Below are positions 24,119-32,142 of a DNA stretch of 64,000 nucleotides, piece by piece; position 1 is the stretch's first letter, and each line of letters begins with the position of its first letter. Position numbers and translations under genes: made by a program. The notes beneath the pieces are model-generated. The model was not told the origin of the DNA. It saw only the letters and a program-made list of their open reading frames with translations, and made no database searches. Origin of the DNA: CAZLCC01 sp964570845 (lineage in GTDB: Bacteria; Patescibacteriota; Saccharimonadia; Saccharimonadales; Saccharimonadaceae); contig CAZMZB010000002.1 in NCBI GenBank assembly GCA_964570845.1, forward strand, positions 69,015 to 133,014, read 5' to 3'.

Positions 24119-25719
24119 TGCATAGTAAAGCCAAACGTTGAACCATGGTTTAATCGGCCCGTAAGTTCAACTTCCGTACCAATTTTCTCTGCCAGTTTTT
24201 GCACAACATAGAGTCCAAGACCCGTGCCGCTCGTTTCACGAGTTCGATAATCCTCACTTCTGTAAAACTTATCAAATATTTTGTTTCTATCTGTTTTACT
24301 TACACCAATACCAGTGTCTTTTACGGCGAAGTAAATACCGTTGTCATGATGTTTAGCAATCAGAGTGATTGAGCCTTCATGAGTGTATTTAATAGCATTA
24401 GCAATCAAATTCTGTAAAATTTCTTCTAAATAAAGTTGATTTGTTTCAATAATGGTCACCCTCGGATCGATACTGAGGTTTAGTGATACCTTTCTGCCAT
24501 TAATTTGTGGACGATATTCGTGATAGAGCTTCTCAAATAGTTTATTGATATCAACTTCGTCAACATGAGTGGTACCCTTTTGTTCTGCTCGAGCCAATGT
24601 CTCAAGGTCGTTGACGATGTTTGAGAGATATAGAATCTCACTATGTGCTTTTTCGAGATTTGACGCAACATGTTCGGGATCTTTTGTGCGTTCAACTAAC
24701 AACTGAGTATTGGAAATTGCAGCTTCAGCGACCGTAATCGGTGTTCGCAATTCATGACTCACTACAGAGATAAATTCGTCCCTTGTTTCATCGAGTGATT
24801 TTTGTTTGGTAATATCACGTAAAATAAATACATATCCTTCACGCATATTTTTATTTTTTGTATCAAGTCTAATTGGAGCGCAAGTTATGCTAAGGCGTAT
24901 TTTTTCACCATCCGCAAAGTGATGCACTAAATCTTCTCGCACCACAGCACTACTCATATGACCGAAAATGTCTTGCCATCTTATCTTTTTACCATTTGCC
25001 TGATGCAGATTTAAGATTTTCTCAATCTTATGACCGCTAAGGCTATACGTAGTATCTAGAAGTGCCAGTGCAGCCGTATTGTGCATCTGGATAACTCCCG
25101 CCGCGTTTGTGCTCATAACCGCGCTATCAAGCCCGTTAATTAATGCCACTAAGCGACTTTTCTGCAGAGCTTCCCGCTTTCTGGTGCGCACGAGGCTCTG
25201 GTAATCATTTGATTGAGACACACTGATAGCAATTAACAGAACGGCTGCAAAGAACATGCCGGTAAGTGTTGCGACGTTGCTTAAGAACACCTCATTATTA
25301 AATGATATTCCCTGTAACATACCATCTGCAAAGCCGGTGAGCAGCAAGACTAAGGCACTCCACCAAAGGGTTTTAACCCCCTGGTTGAGTGCGGCGATAA
25401 CCACTACTGGTAGCCATACAATGGCAATTGATTCCACTCCCACAACGAACAGCGCGTATCCAACCATAATTAGCTGCAAAATGAAAAGTCGGAGCGTTGA
25501 CATCGGTCTTGTTTTTGGTTGGGTTAATCCAAGAAAAAGTAGCAGGAGCGTTAGTGTCCACAGTGCAATATCATAGTAATTTTGCGATCCGGTAATGATT
25601 CCAAATTGGATCATGAGGCCATAGCCGAGCATTAAAATCGGTGAAAAAAGGATGGCATAATGAATAATCTTGCGCACGCGCCCACTATACGTAGCAATTT
25701 CTGGTTCAATTTTGTCCAT
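24082..25719 (-). CDS. Membrane sensor histidine kinase, orphan
   Basis: In order: about six membrane helices (residues 15-180), a PAS-like domain (about 190-300), the dimerisation/phosphoacceptor motif VVSHELRTPITVAE near residue 325, and the ATPase domain with N box LQNLIANAIKYT, G1 VKDTGIGVS, F box FDKFYRS and G2 GTGLGLYVV. All catalytic motifs are intact. No response regulator gene lies in this window, so the partner must be elsewhere. The signal is unknown; the integral-membrane sensor suggests a membrane or lipid cue. Confidence 0.92.
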   Translation of the reverse strand: MDKIEPEIATYSGRVRKIIHYAILFSPILMLGYGLMIQFGIITGSQNYYDIALWTLTLLLLFLGLTQPKTRPMSTLRLFILQLIMVGYALFVVGVESIAIVWLPVVVIAALNQGVKTLWWSALVLLLTGFADGMLQGISFNNEVFLSNVATLTGMFFAAVLLIAISVSQSNDYQSLVRTRKREALQKSRLVALINGLDSAVMSTNAAGVIQMHNTAALALLDTTYSLSGHKIEKILNLHQANGKKIRWQDIFGHMSSAVVREDLVHHFADGEKIRLSITCAPIRLDTKNKNMREGYVFILRDITKQKSLDETRDEFISVVSHELRTPITVAEAAISNTQLLVERTKDPEHVASNLEKAHSEILYLSNIVNDLETLARAEQKGTTHVDEVDINKLFEKLYHEYRPQINGRKVSLNLSIDPRVTIIETNQLYLEEILQNLIANAIKYTHEGSITLIAKHHDNGIYFAVKDTGIGVSKTDRNKIFDKFYRSEDYRTRETSGTGLGLYVVQKLAEKIGTEVELTGRLNHGSTFGFTMHQSRQERSESTG

Positions 25720-25760
25720 AACTCTTATGGCTATTATGCCACAGATAGTCCAAAAAGTTG

Positions 25761-26459
25761 CTATAAATGCGGATGTTGATCACGAATTGCTTTTCGATGC
25801 TCTTTGTAATTCGGATCGCACATTGCCACTAAGTGCCAGAAATCGGCACTGTGATTCATTTCTTTCGTATGACAAAGTTCATGAATTAAAACATAATCTA
25901 TAAGCTCAAATGGCAGTTTCATTAGTGCGATATTCAGGCTGATAGTTCCACTTGTTGAACAGCTTCCCCATCGACTACCAGCATGGCTAAAGCGTACTTT
26001 TTCATAAGTAAAGCCAAATTTATTGGAAAAATAGGCTAAACGACGAGGTAAGTAGGCTTTTGCTTCGTTACGTAAAGCCTTAATGACCACTGGACGAATG
26101 AGCATTGTCACGCCCGGATCATCCAGCCTATCATTTTCAGCAAGATATACAATAACATGTGGCTTTTTATACTCCACTGCGGTTTCGCTCGCACTCGCCT
26201 CTTCAACTAAAAGGTGATGAGATTTACCGATTTGTGCGTCCGCTTCGTAGCGCGGCAAACTGTTTTCCTGATTTTCAATGAGCATCCTGATCTCACTGTG
26301 CGATTGCTTTAAAAAGCGCTTCACCAGCATCATCGGAGTATAGAGCGGTGCTGAAATACGAAGCGTGCCGTTTGGAGCCACGCGCAAGCGAATGTGTTTT
26401 GACCTGGCGCTACGCCGTACTACCACCTCGCCAAATTCGCTATCGTGGATATAAGGCAT
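25761..26459 (-). CDS. YgjP-like zinc metallopeptidase (DUF45/M48-type)
   Basis: This 232-residue protein has the signature IHELCHTKEMNHSADFW near residue 190, matching the HExxH-x5-H pattern of YgjP/WLM peptidases, and upstream the typical RSARSKHIRLRVAPNGTLRIS and SRWGSCSTSGTISLN. Family function is poorly known. It lies 9 bp downstream of a P-loop kinase gene and is probably co-transcribed. It retains its zinc ligands. Confidence 0.88.
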   Translation of the reverse strand: MPYIHDSEFGEVVVRRSARSKHIRLRVAPNGTLRISAPLYTPMMLVKRFLKQSHSEIRMLIENQENSLPRYEADAQIGKSHHLLVEEASASETAVEYKKPHVIVYLAENDRLDDPGVTMLIRPVVIKALRNEAKAYLPRRLAYFSNKFGFTYEKVRFSHAGSRWGSCSTSGTISLNIALMKLPFELIDYVLIHELCHTKEMNHSADFWHLVAMCDPNYKEHRKAIRDQHPHL

Positions 26460-26468
26460 ACTTCTTCT

Positions 26469-27107
26469 CTATCTTATCTTGACATTTCGCCGTACTGGCC
26501 GGTCTATATCGTGGCGTTCAGGAGCAAGTTTATGCCCGGTAAGATGAGGATTTATCTCTTCACGCGGTGTTACTAACTTTTTTAGCACCGCCTTTACTTG
26601 AGTTGTATGCACATGCTTACCGCTGATAACCACGTAATGCTCATTTGTTGTAAGCGGTGAAAAACGCTTTATCTCTTTTTCGAATTCTTCTGCAGTCAAA
26701 CGTTGGTTATATGCATCGTCTGCGCGGCGCTTGGAACGTCTCAGTGAGCGTTGTTTTGCTGTGCGTTCATCAATCTGCACCCATACAGCTAACACTTTGT
26801 AACCGTGCTTTTCAGCCAACTTCTTGAGCTGTGTTCTTTCAGCTTTCGTATTACCGCCGCCATCAATAATAAATGTCTTTTGTGTTTTGATAAGCTCTTC
26901 GGTTTGATACTCTGCCACTCGCTTGATAATTATCCGCTCTTCCTTAGAATAGGTTGGCTCGGCAAAAAGCTCATAGCGCAGTCTGTCATAACTGACGATT
27001 GGTGCACCAAATGTTTCTGAAAATTGCCTGGCAAAAAAACTTTTGCCCGCGCCAGGCGCTCCCACTGTCACGATAATAAGTGGCTTTGATAGACTCAACG
27101 ATTTCAT
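26469..27107 (-). CDS. P-loop kinase-like ATPase (AAA_33 type)
   Basis: The 212-residue protein has Walker A GAPGAGKSFFA near residue 17 and TFIIDGGGN near residue 80, as in small nucleotide or RNA kinases of the zeta-toxin/AAA_33 type, followed by a basic arm RSLRRSKRRADDAYNQR. Substrate unknown. A TATACT (27115-27120, minus) ends 7 nt before the ATG with no ribosome binding site, pointing to a leaderless mRNA. Confidence 0.75.
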   Translation of the reverse strand: MKSLSLSKPLIIVTVGAPGAGKSFFARQFSETFGAPIVSYDRLRYELFAEPTYSKEERIIIKRVAEYQTEELIKTQKTFIIDGGGNTKAERTQLKKLAEKHGYKVLAVWVQIDERTAKQRSLRRSKRRADDAYNQRLTAEEFEKEIKRFSPLTTNEHYVVISGKHVHTTQVKAVLKKLVTPREEINPHLTGHKLAPERHDIDRPVRRNVKIR

Positions 27108-27164
27108 GTTAGCTAGTATAGCAAATTATGGCCTAATTGCTATAATAGAGCAGTAGTTCGCTAT

Positions 27165-27241
27165 AGGGGTATAGCTCAGCTGGCTAGAGCACAGGTCTCC
27201 AAAACCTGGTGTCGGGGGTTCGAGTCCCTCTACCCCTGCCA
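27165..27241 (+). tRNA. tRNA-Trp (anticodon CCA)
   Basis: The cloverleaf folds: acceptor AGGGGTA/TACCCCT, D-arm GCTC...GAGC, anticodon stem CAGGT/ACCTG with loop CTCCAAA, T-arm GGGGG-TTCGAGT-CCCTC, discriminator G and an encoded CCA. A TATAAT lies at 27141-27146. A CCA-only tRNA-Trp agrees with UGA being a stop here. Confidence 0.95.
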
Positions 27242-27371
27242 AACTTGTGATTAAAAGACTTCTTTGGAAGTCTTTATCTATTTATTGTATAAAATACAAG
27301 TAAATGTTACTCTATGTGTTATAAGAAGTTTTATAACTTTTTTGCTCACCAACAACCCAAGAAAGCTATGC

Positions 27372-27704
27372 ATGAATATTCATGACTTTGAAAAACTTCA
27401 AGAAGATAAGGCTGTCGTAGATAAAGTTGCGTCGGCAACGTTTTACGAGAGAGGAAGATCTCAAGATCCGAGCTTTACCGCCATGTGGGCAGAGGTGCCC
27501 GAAGAGGTTAAAGCTGAAAATGCCAAAATTGGTTTTGCGGCAATTCATGCTTTGGTTGATGACTATACGACCAAGGGCTGTACGTGCGAATACTGCACAT
27601 GGCAGCCAGAGTCAGGCAAGCCACGGCGCATCATGTGTAAACAGAGGTGGGATCGCCTTCCCGCAGAGGCTCGAGTAGAAATAGCTGAATCAGTCGATGA
27701 TTGA
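27372..27704 (+). CDS. Small protein with a CxCxxC cluster, 110 aa, unknown
   Basis: The ATG at 27372 is preferred because the frame upstream encodes an unlikely tRNA-proximal stretch; an AAGAAAG lies about 8 nt before. The protein is acidic and helical, then has Cys 70, 72 and 75 in GCTCEYCTWQ and Cys 89, which could bind a metal. No family recognised. It follows tRNA-Trp by 130 bp and ends at a strong hairpin. Codon choice looks G+C-richer than in neighbours. Confidence 0.65.
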   Translation: MNIHDFEKLQEDKAVVDKVASATFYERGRSQDPSFTAMWAEVPEEVKAENAKIGFAAIHALVDDYTTKGCTCEYCTWQPESGKPRRIMCKQRWDRLPAEARVEIAESVDD

Positions 27705-27716
27705 GTAGTTGGTGAG

Positions 27717-27754
27717 CAGCCTAACTTCTGGTTAATATATCGGAAGTTAGGCTG
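27717..27754 (+). terminator. Hairpin terminator after the CxCxxC protein gene
   Basis: CAGCCTAACTTC (27717-27728) pairs perfectly with GAAGTTAGGCTG (27743-27754), with a 14-nt loop and the tail TGTCATCTTTTAAT. Confidence 0.8.
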
Positions 27755-27862
27755 TGTCATCTTTTAATACAAGACCAAAAAATACCTTGGTATAAGATAT
27801 ATTATGGTCACATGCTGTGCACCAGCTGGTTTTTTATAGCTTAATGATACAATGAGGGTGGT

Positions 27863-28354
27863 ATGGCGAATATCATACGACAGCTGGGAAGGCGCACTAT
27901 TGAGGCGGGACAGAAGAGTCGAGACCGACTTCGCCCTGATAATACTAAGCTGTATCGAAAATTAAAGAATTTAGGTAAGTCAACACAGGATAAACTTATA
28001 AAAGTCGATGCAGTGTTTCCATTCGATTTATTTCCGGATACGATCATTATCGATCGAGCAAAAGTGACGGTAATTAAGCGTAACTTCTTCTTTGTTGAGC
28101 AAAAGTCGAGCATTAGTACCGAAGACCTTTTAAATGTTGAAATGGGCTTAGGCCCATTTTTTGGCACCATAAAATTACATAGTCGATTTTTTGTTGACGG
28201 GCAGCTTGAGGTACGATTTTTATGGCGTAAGGATGCACGGCTTGTAGAGCGAATTTTGCAGGCTATCATTATCGCCCGGCAACATGGTATTGACGTAGCG
28301 GAAATCCCGAGAGAAGACTTACTGGCAGAGCTGCATCGAATTGGTAGACGTTAG
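27863..28354 (+). CDS. Unknown 163-aa protein, possible PH-like domain
   Basis: The N-terminus is basic and helical (RQLGRRTIEAGQKSRDRLR). The middle (DTIIIDRAKVTVIKRNFFFV .. LNVEMGLGPFFGTIKLHSRF) alternates short beta strands, like a bacterial PH-like domain that describes membrane-associated proteins, and a helix ends the chain. No membrane span or signal peptide. A TACAAT (27848-27853) ends 9 nt before the ATG, with GAGGG between, so the mRNA has almost no leader. The domain guess is weak. Confidence 0.6.
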   Translation: MANIIRQLGRRTIEAGQKSRDRLRPDNTKLYRKLKNLGKSTQDKLIKVDAVFPFDLFPDTIIIDRAKVTVIKRNFFFVEQKSSISTEDLLNVEMGLGPFFGTIKLHSRFFVDGQLEVRFLWRKDARLVERILQAIIIARQHGIDVAEIPREDLLAELHRIGRR

Positions 28355-28429
28355 AGCTATTTGTCAGATATATTTTTATGTTATTAAATGAATATTGAAG
28401 ACATGAGCAAATATAAAAAGGAATAGAAC

Positions 28430-29590
28430 ATGCATGTAGTGATTGTTGGCGGCGGATTTGCCGGAATAAAAAGTGCTTTAGAACTAAGCAAAGACAAACA
28501 GTTTGAGATAACGCTTATATCTGATCAGGACTACTTCCTGCATCACGCTACCCTTTACGCCACGGCAACGGGACGAAGTACTAAAGAGTCTGTTATCAAG
28601 CTGGCTGAAATCTTTGCTGGTCATGAGAATGTGCAGGTTATTCAAGATGAGGTAACCAAGTTTGATCCGGGACGTAAAACAGTTGCCGGAAAACATGATC
28701 GTTATGAATACGACATGCTTATTTTGGCGCTCGGCGTAGTAACGACTCATTTTCATATTGATGGTTTGAAGCAACACTGCTATGGCATTAAAACACTGTC
28801 AGAAGTGCGGCGTTTTAAAGAACATATTTATGACAATCTGGTAGTTGATGGCGAGGTTGATAAAAACTATGTTGTCGTCGGGGCTGGACCAACAGGAGTT
28901 GAACTGGCCGCTGCAATGACGGGTTATCTTGATGAAATGGCTCAAAAATATACAAGCGAAAACGCCAAAGCTCACGTTAGTTTAGTTGAAGCTAGTCCAT
29001 GCGTCTTGCCGATGATGCCGCGTGTTGCCAGCAAGAAAGTGGCGCGTCAGCTCAAACAGCTCGGCGTACGCCTGATGACGGGGCAAAGGGTTGAGGGCCA
29101 AACGAAAGACGCCATCATTATCAACGGCAAAAATATCCCTTCGCATACGGTAATCTGGACATCCGGCGTAGCAAATCATCCTTTCTTTAAAAAACACAAA
29201 GAATTTTTCGTGTTTGCACCAAATGGTAAAGTGGTGGTCGATGAACATATGAAGGCGCTCAGCCATGTCTATGTGATTGGCGATAATGCAGCAACCAAGT
29301 ATAGCGGTGTAGCACTGACGGCATTGAGAGATGCTAGATTTATCGCCAGCCATTTCAAGCGAATCGTGCACTCTAAACCCCTAAAGCCTCACAGTCCTTT
29401 ACGAAAACCGATCATCACTGTTCCCGTCGGAGAAACATGGGCAATTATTCAAGGGCGAAACTGGCGAATCACGGGTAGGCTTGGCGCATGGATTCGTCGG
29501 GCTACTGAGCTTTATAATTATTGTAATTTTCTGCCCCTACCAAAAGCCTGGAAAGCATGGCGTGAGTATCATGTTCGCGAAGAATTATAA
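28430..29590 (+). CDS. ndh: Type II NADH dehydrogenase (NDH-2), FAD-dependent
   Basis: The 386-residue flavoprotein has the FAD-binding VVIVGGGFAGIKSALEL at the N-terminus, the NADH-binding VVVGAGPTGVELAAAM near residue 150, and VYVIGDNAA near 280, the standard layout of NDH-2. The C-terminal region contains amphipathic/aromatic stretches (LYNYCNFLPLPKAWKAW) that may attach to the membrane. NDH-2 oxidises NADH and reduces a quinone without pumping protons. No other respiratory gene lies in the window, so it probably only rebalances NAD. Binding site AGGA precedes the ATG. Confidence 0.9.
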   Translation: MHVVIVGGGFAGIKSALELSKDKQFEITLISDQDYFLHHATLYATATGRSTKESVIKLAEIFAGHENVQVIQDEVTKFDPGRKTVAGKHDRYEYDMLILALGVVTTHFHIDGLKQHCYGIKTLSEVRRFKEHIYDNLVVDGEVDKNYVVVGAGPTGVELAAAMTGYLDEMAQKYTSENAKAHVSLVEASPCVLPMMPRVASKKVARQLKQLGVRLMTGQRVEGQTKDAIIINGKNIPSHTVIWTSGVANHPFFKKHKEFFVFAPNGKVVVDEHMKALSHVYVIGDNAATKYSGVALTALRDARFIASHFKRIVHSKPLKPHSPLRKPIITVPVGETWAIIQGRNWRITGRLGAWIRRATELYNYCNFLPLPKAWKAWREYHVREEL

Positions 29591-29606
29591 AAACCTAGCA
29601 TAAGCA

Positions 29607-29635
29607 TTGTCATTCCTCTGTAAGATCGCTATACT
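29607..29635 (+). promoter_or_regulatory. Promoter of the polyglucan cassette
   Basis: TTGTCA (29607-29612), 17 nt, TATACT (29630-29635), about 58 nt before the ATG at 29693. It would drive the GT4, GH57 and GH15 genes as one unit. Confidence 0.75.
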
Positions 29636-29692
29636 TGAAGGTAAGTAAAAAGGAGTACGTGAAGGCTAGTTTTATAGCAAAAAGAAAATGAT

Positions 29693-30904
29693 ATGAGAAT
29701 ATTAATGCTCGGGTGGGAGCTTCCTCCGCACAACAGTGGTGGACTTGGGGTAGCTTGCTATCACATGTCAAAGGCCTTGGCACAAGAAGGTGCCTCGATT
29801 GATTTCGTACTCCCCTATGAAGCTGAGCATGAAAATGTTGAGTTTATGAATATTCATTCGGCAACTCAGCTACTTCCTTTGGAGCGTTATGGTCTTGGCG
29901 CATATGAAAGTTCACAATGTAGCTGCGAAGACAAACATTGCAAGCATGACCTAAGAGACCTGCGGGCTGTACAGCAACAATATAAAGAATTTGTCGGACA
30001 ACTGATTAAGAGAAAGCGACCGGAAGTGGTGCATGCTCATGATTGGCTTACTCTAGAAGCTGGTATGCACGCAAAGCAGATTGCTGGTATTCCTTTGGTA
30101 GTACATGTTCACGCGACTGAATTTGATCGTTCGGGAGAGTTGTATGGAAATCCTATTGTGCACGAGGTAGAGCAGCATGGACTGCTTATGGCGGACAGAA
30201 TCATTGCTGTGAGCAACATGACAAAAAAATTAATTGTAAAACACTATGGTATCCCCGAAGACAAAGTGGAGGTGATTCATAACAGCTTGGATATTTCAGC
30301 TCTGCAGCCACAGGTATATGATACGAGCACCTATGCCTATTTGGAGTCTATGAAGCAAGAGGGTTACACCGTAGTCACTTCAATTGGACGTTTGACCGTG
30401 CAGAAAGGATTTAACTATTTTGTGCGCGCAGCAGCCCGTGCCAGTGAAAAATACGATAAACTCCTCTTTCTTATTGCTGGTGATGGTGAGTTGAGAAATG
30501 AGCTTTTAGAGCTTTCAGCCGATCTTGGTATTGCAGATAAAGTTTTTTTTACTGGGTTTGTGCGTGGTCAAAGGTGGCGGGACGCATATAATGTGGCCGA
30601 TGTGTTCGTTATGAACTCTGTAAGCGAACCCTTTGGTTTAACCGCTCTTGAGGCAGCAGCTCATGATAATGCGATAATTATTAGTCGACAATCCGGTGTT
30701 GGCGAGGTGCTTCATAGTGTCTTCCGGTTTGATTACTGGGATGTTGATCGTTTAGCGGACGAACTGGTGAATATTGCTGCTTCCCCTGCTCTTTCAAGTG
30801 AATTAAAGCAGAATGTTGCTCGTGAATATGGCCGCATCTCATGGCAGGATGTTGCTAAAAATTGTCTAAAAGTATACCAGAAGATGATTGGAGCGACAGC
30901 ATGA
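29693..30904 (+). CDS. GT4 glycosyltransferase (glycogen-synthase-like)
   Basis: The 403-residue GT-B enzyme begins with MRILMLGWELPPHNSGGLG, as in glycogen/starch synthases and related GT4 enzymes, has VHAHDWLTLEAG for the donor-side loop, VTSIGRLTVQKGFNYF and the C-terminal ENxGxxxxEA-like SVSEPFGLTALEAAA. It probably extends an alpha-glucan or makes a trehalose-like glucoside. The stop overlaps the start of the GH57 gene (ATGA), indicating a translationally coupled operon. Confidence 0.87.
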   Translation: MRILMLGWELPPHNSGGLGVACYHMSKALAQEGASIDFVLPYEAEHENVEFMNIHSATQLLPLERYGLGAYESSQCSCEDKHCKHDLRDLRAVQQQYKEFVGQLIKRKRPEVVHAHDWLTLEAGMHAKQIAGIPLVVHVHATEFDRSGELYGNPIVHEVEQHGLLMADRIIAVSNMTKKLIVKHYGIPEDKVEVIHNSLDISALQPQVYDTSTYAYLESMKQEGYTVVTSIGRLTVQKGFNYFVRAAARASEKYDKLLFLIAGDGELRNELLELSADLGIADKVFFTGFVRGQRWRDAYNVADVFVMNSVSEPFGLTALEAAAHDNAIIISRQSGVGEVLHSVFRFDYWDVDRLADELVNIAASPALSSELKQNVAREYGRISWQDVAKNCLKVYQKMIGATA

Positions 30905-32142
30905 GCGAAAGTAGCCACAATGAACGAGGTGTTGTTTTATACCTTCACGCGCATCAGCCGTATCGCGTGCGCCCCTATAGTGTTTTTGATACGGCAGTTC
31001 ACCATGATTATTTTAATGATCAAAACCAACACTCTGAAAGCAATAATCATTCTATCTTTAACAAAGTTGCCGACAAATCATATCGTCCAACCAATAAGCT
31101 TTTGTTAGAGCTTCTGAAAAGACACCCCGAATTTAAGGTGAGTTTGAGTATCACCGGCACGTTAATTGAGCAGTGTGAAATGTGGGGACGGGACGTATTA
31201 GAAGACTTCCGGGCGTTAGTGAAAACCGGTCGAGTCGAGATCGTTTCTGAAACGTATTATCACAGCCTGGCATTTTTTTATAGCCAAAACGAGTTTAATA
31301 AACAGGTTGAGGCGCATTATAAAAAAGTACAGGAAACATTAGGCGCGGCGCCAAAAGTATTTAGGAATACGGAACTCGCTTATAACAATACTCTTGCGCA
31401 GTGGGCGGAAAGAGCTGGATTTAAAGCAATACTAGCTGAGGGCTGGGATCCCATGCTTGGCTGGCGCAGTCCAAACTTCGTCTATCGTCCGACTGATACG
31501 AGAAATATTAGCTTGCTGACAAAAAACTATAAGCTCAGTGATGACCTTGCTTTCCGATTTTCAGATAAGAACTGGTCTGAGTGGCCGCTTGACGCGGATA
31601 AATATGCTCATTGGCTTAATGCTGCTACTGAGGAGCAGCCGATTGTAAATCTGTTTATGGATTATGAGACCTTCGGTGAGCATCAGTGGGAAGATATTGG
31701 TATTTTTAATTTCTTTCGTCATTTACCGGAAAAATGGCTGGCTCGCGAAGGAAATACATTCTATACTTTAAGTGATGTGGTTGATATATTCCCCCCTGTT
31801 GATGAAATCGATGCACCGAACACAATTACTTGGGCTGATACGGAGCGGGATCTTACCGCTTGGCTGGGTAATAGTATGCAACAAGAGGCCATGCGATGCT
31901 TATATATGCTTGAGGAAGGCGTGCTGAATACGAAAGATGACGGGTTGATTGCCGATTGGCGAAAATTACAGACGTCAGACCACATGTATTATATGTGCAC
32001 TAAATGGTTTAATGACGGTGATGTACATGCTTATTTTAGTCCGTACTCTTCGCCTTATGATGCGTTTCTGTATTATATGAATGCAATACGTGATATCCGT
32101 TGGCGCGTTATGGAGCACCAGAGAGGATGGTTGCATGGCTAG
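30901..32142 (+). CDS. GH57 alpha-amylase/glucanotransferase-like hydrolase
   Basis: This 413-residue GH57 (beta/alpha)7 enzyme has the first conserved region YLHAHQPYRV, the second ETYYHSLAF, FRNTELAYNNTLAQW and FMDYETFGEHQW, the last holding the acid Asp. It cleaves or rearranges alpha-glucans inside the cell (no signal peptide). The ATG at 30901 is chosen because GGAG lies just upstream and it overlaps the preceding stop; an in-frame TTG at 30862 lies inside the GT4 gene. The 3' end overlaps GH15 by 8 bp. Confidence 0.88.
   Translation: MSESSHNERGVVLYLHAHQPYRVRPYSVFDTAVHHDYFNDQNQHSESNNHSIFNKVADKSYRPTNKLLLELLKRHPEFKVSLSITGTLIEQCEMWGRDVLEDFRALVKTGRVEIVSETYYHSLAFFYSQNEFNKQVEAHYKKVQETLGAAPKVFRNTELAYNNTLAQWAERAGFKAILAEGWDPMLGWRSPNFVYRPTDTRNISLLTKNYKLSDDLAFRFSDKNWSEWPLDADKYAHWLNAATEEQPIVNLFMDYETFGEHQWEDIGIFNFFRHLPEKWLAREGNTFYTLSDVVDIFPPVDEIDAPNTITWADTERDLTAWLGNSMQQEAMRCLYMLEEGVLNTKDDGLIADWRKLQTSDHMYYMCTKWFNDGDVHAYFSPYSSPYDAFLYYMNAIRDIRWRVMEHQRGWLHG

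Noticed and set aside
27165..27241. UGA recoding as in Gracilibacteria
   Set aside because: The tRNA-Trp has anticodon CCA and TGA ends recR and other genes at their normal lengths.
15565..27704. Homology between the two 110-aa proteins at 15565 and 27372
   Set aside because: Equal length is the only likeness; no shared motif or cysteine pattern is visible.
27821..27830. ACCAGCTGGT palindrome before the 163-aa gene as an operator
   Set aside because: Ten bases is short, there is no regulator nearby and the following T run makes a chance or terminator-like origin equally likely.
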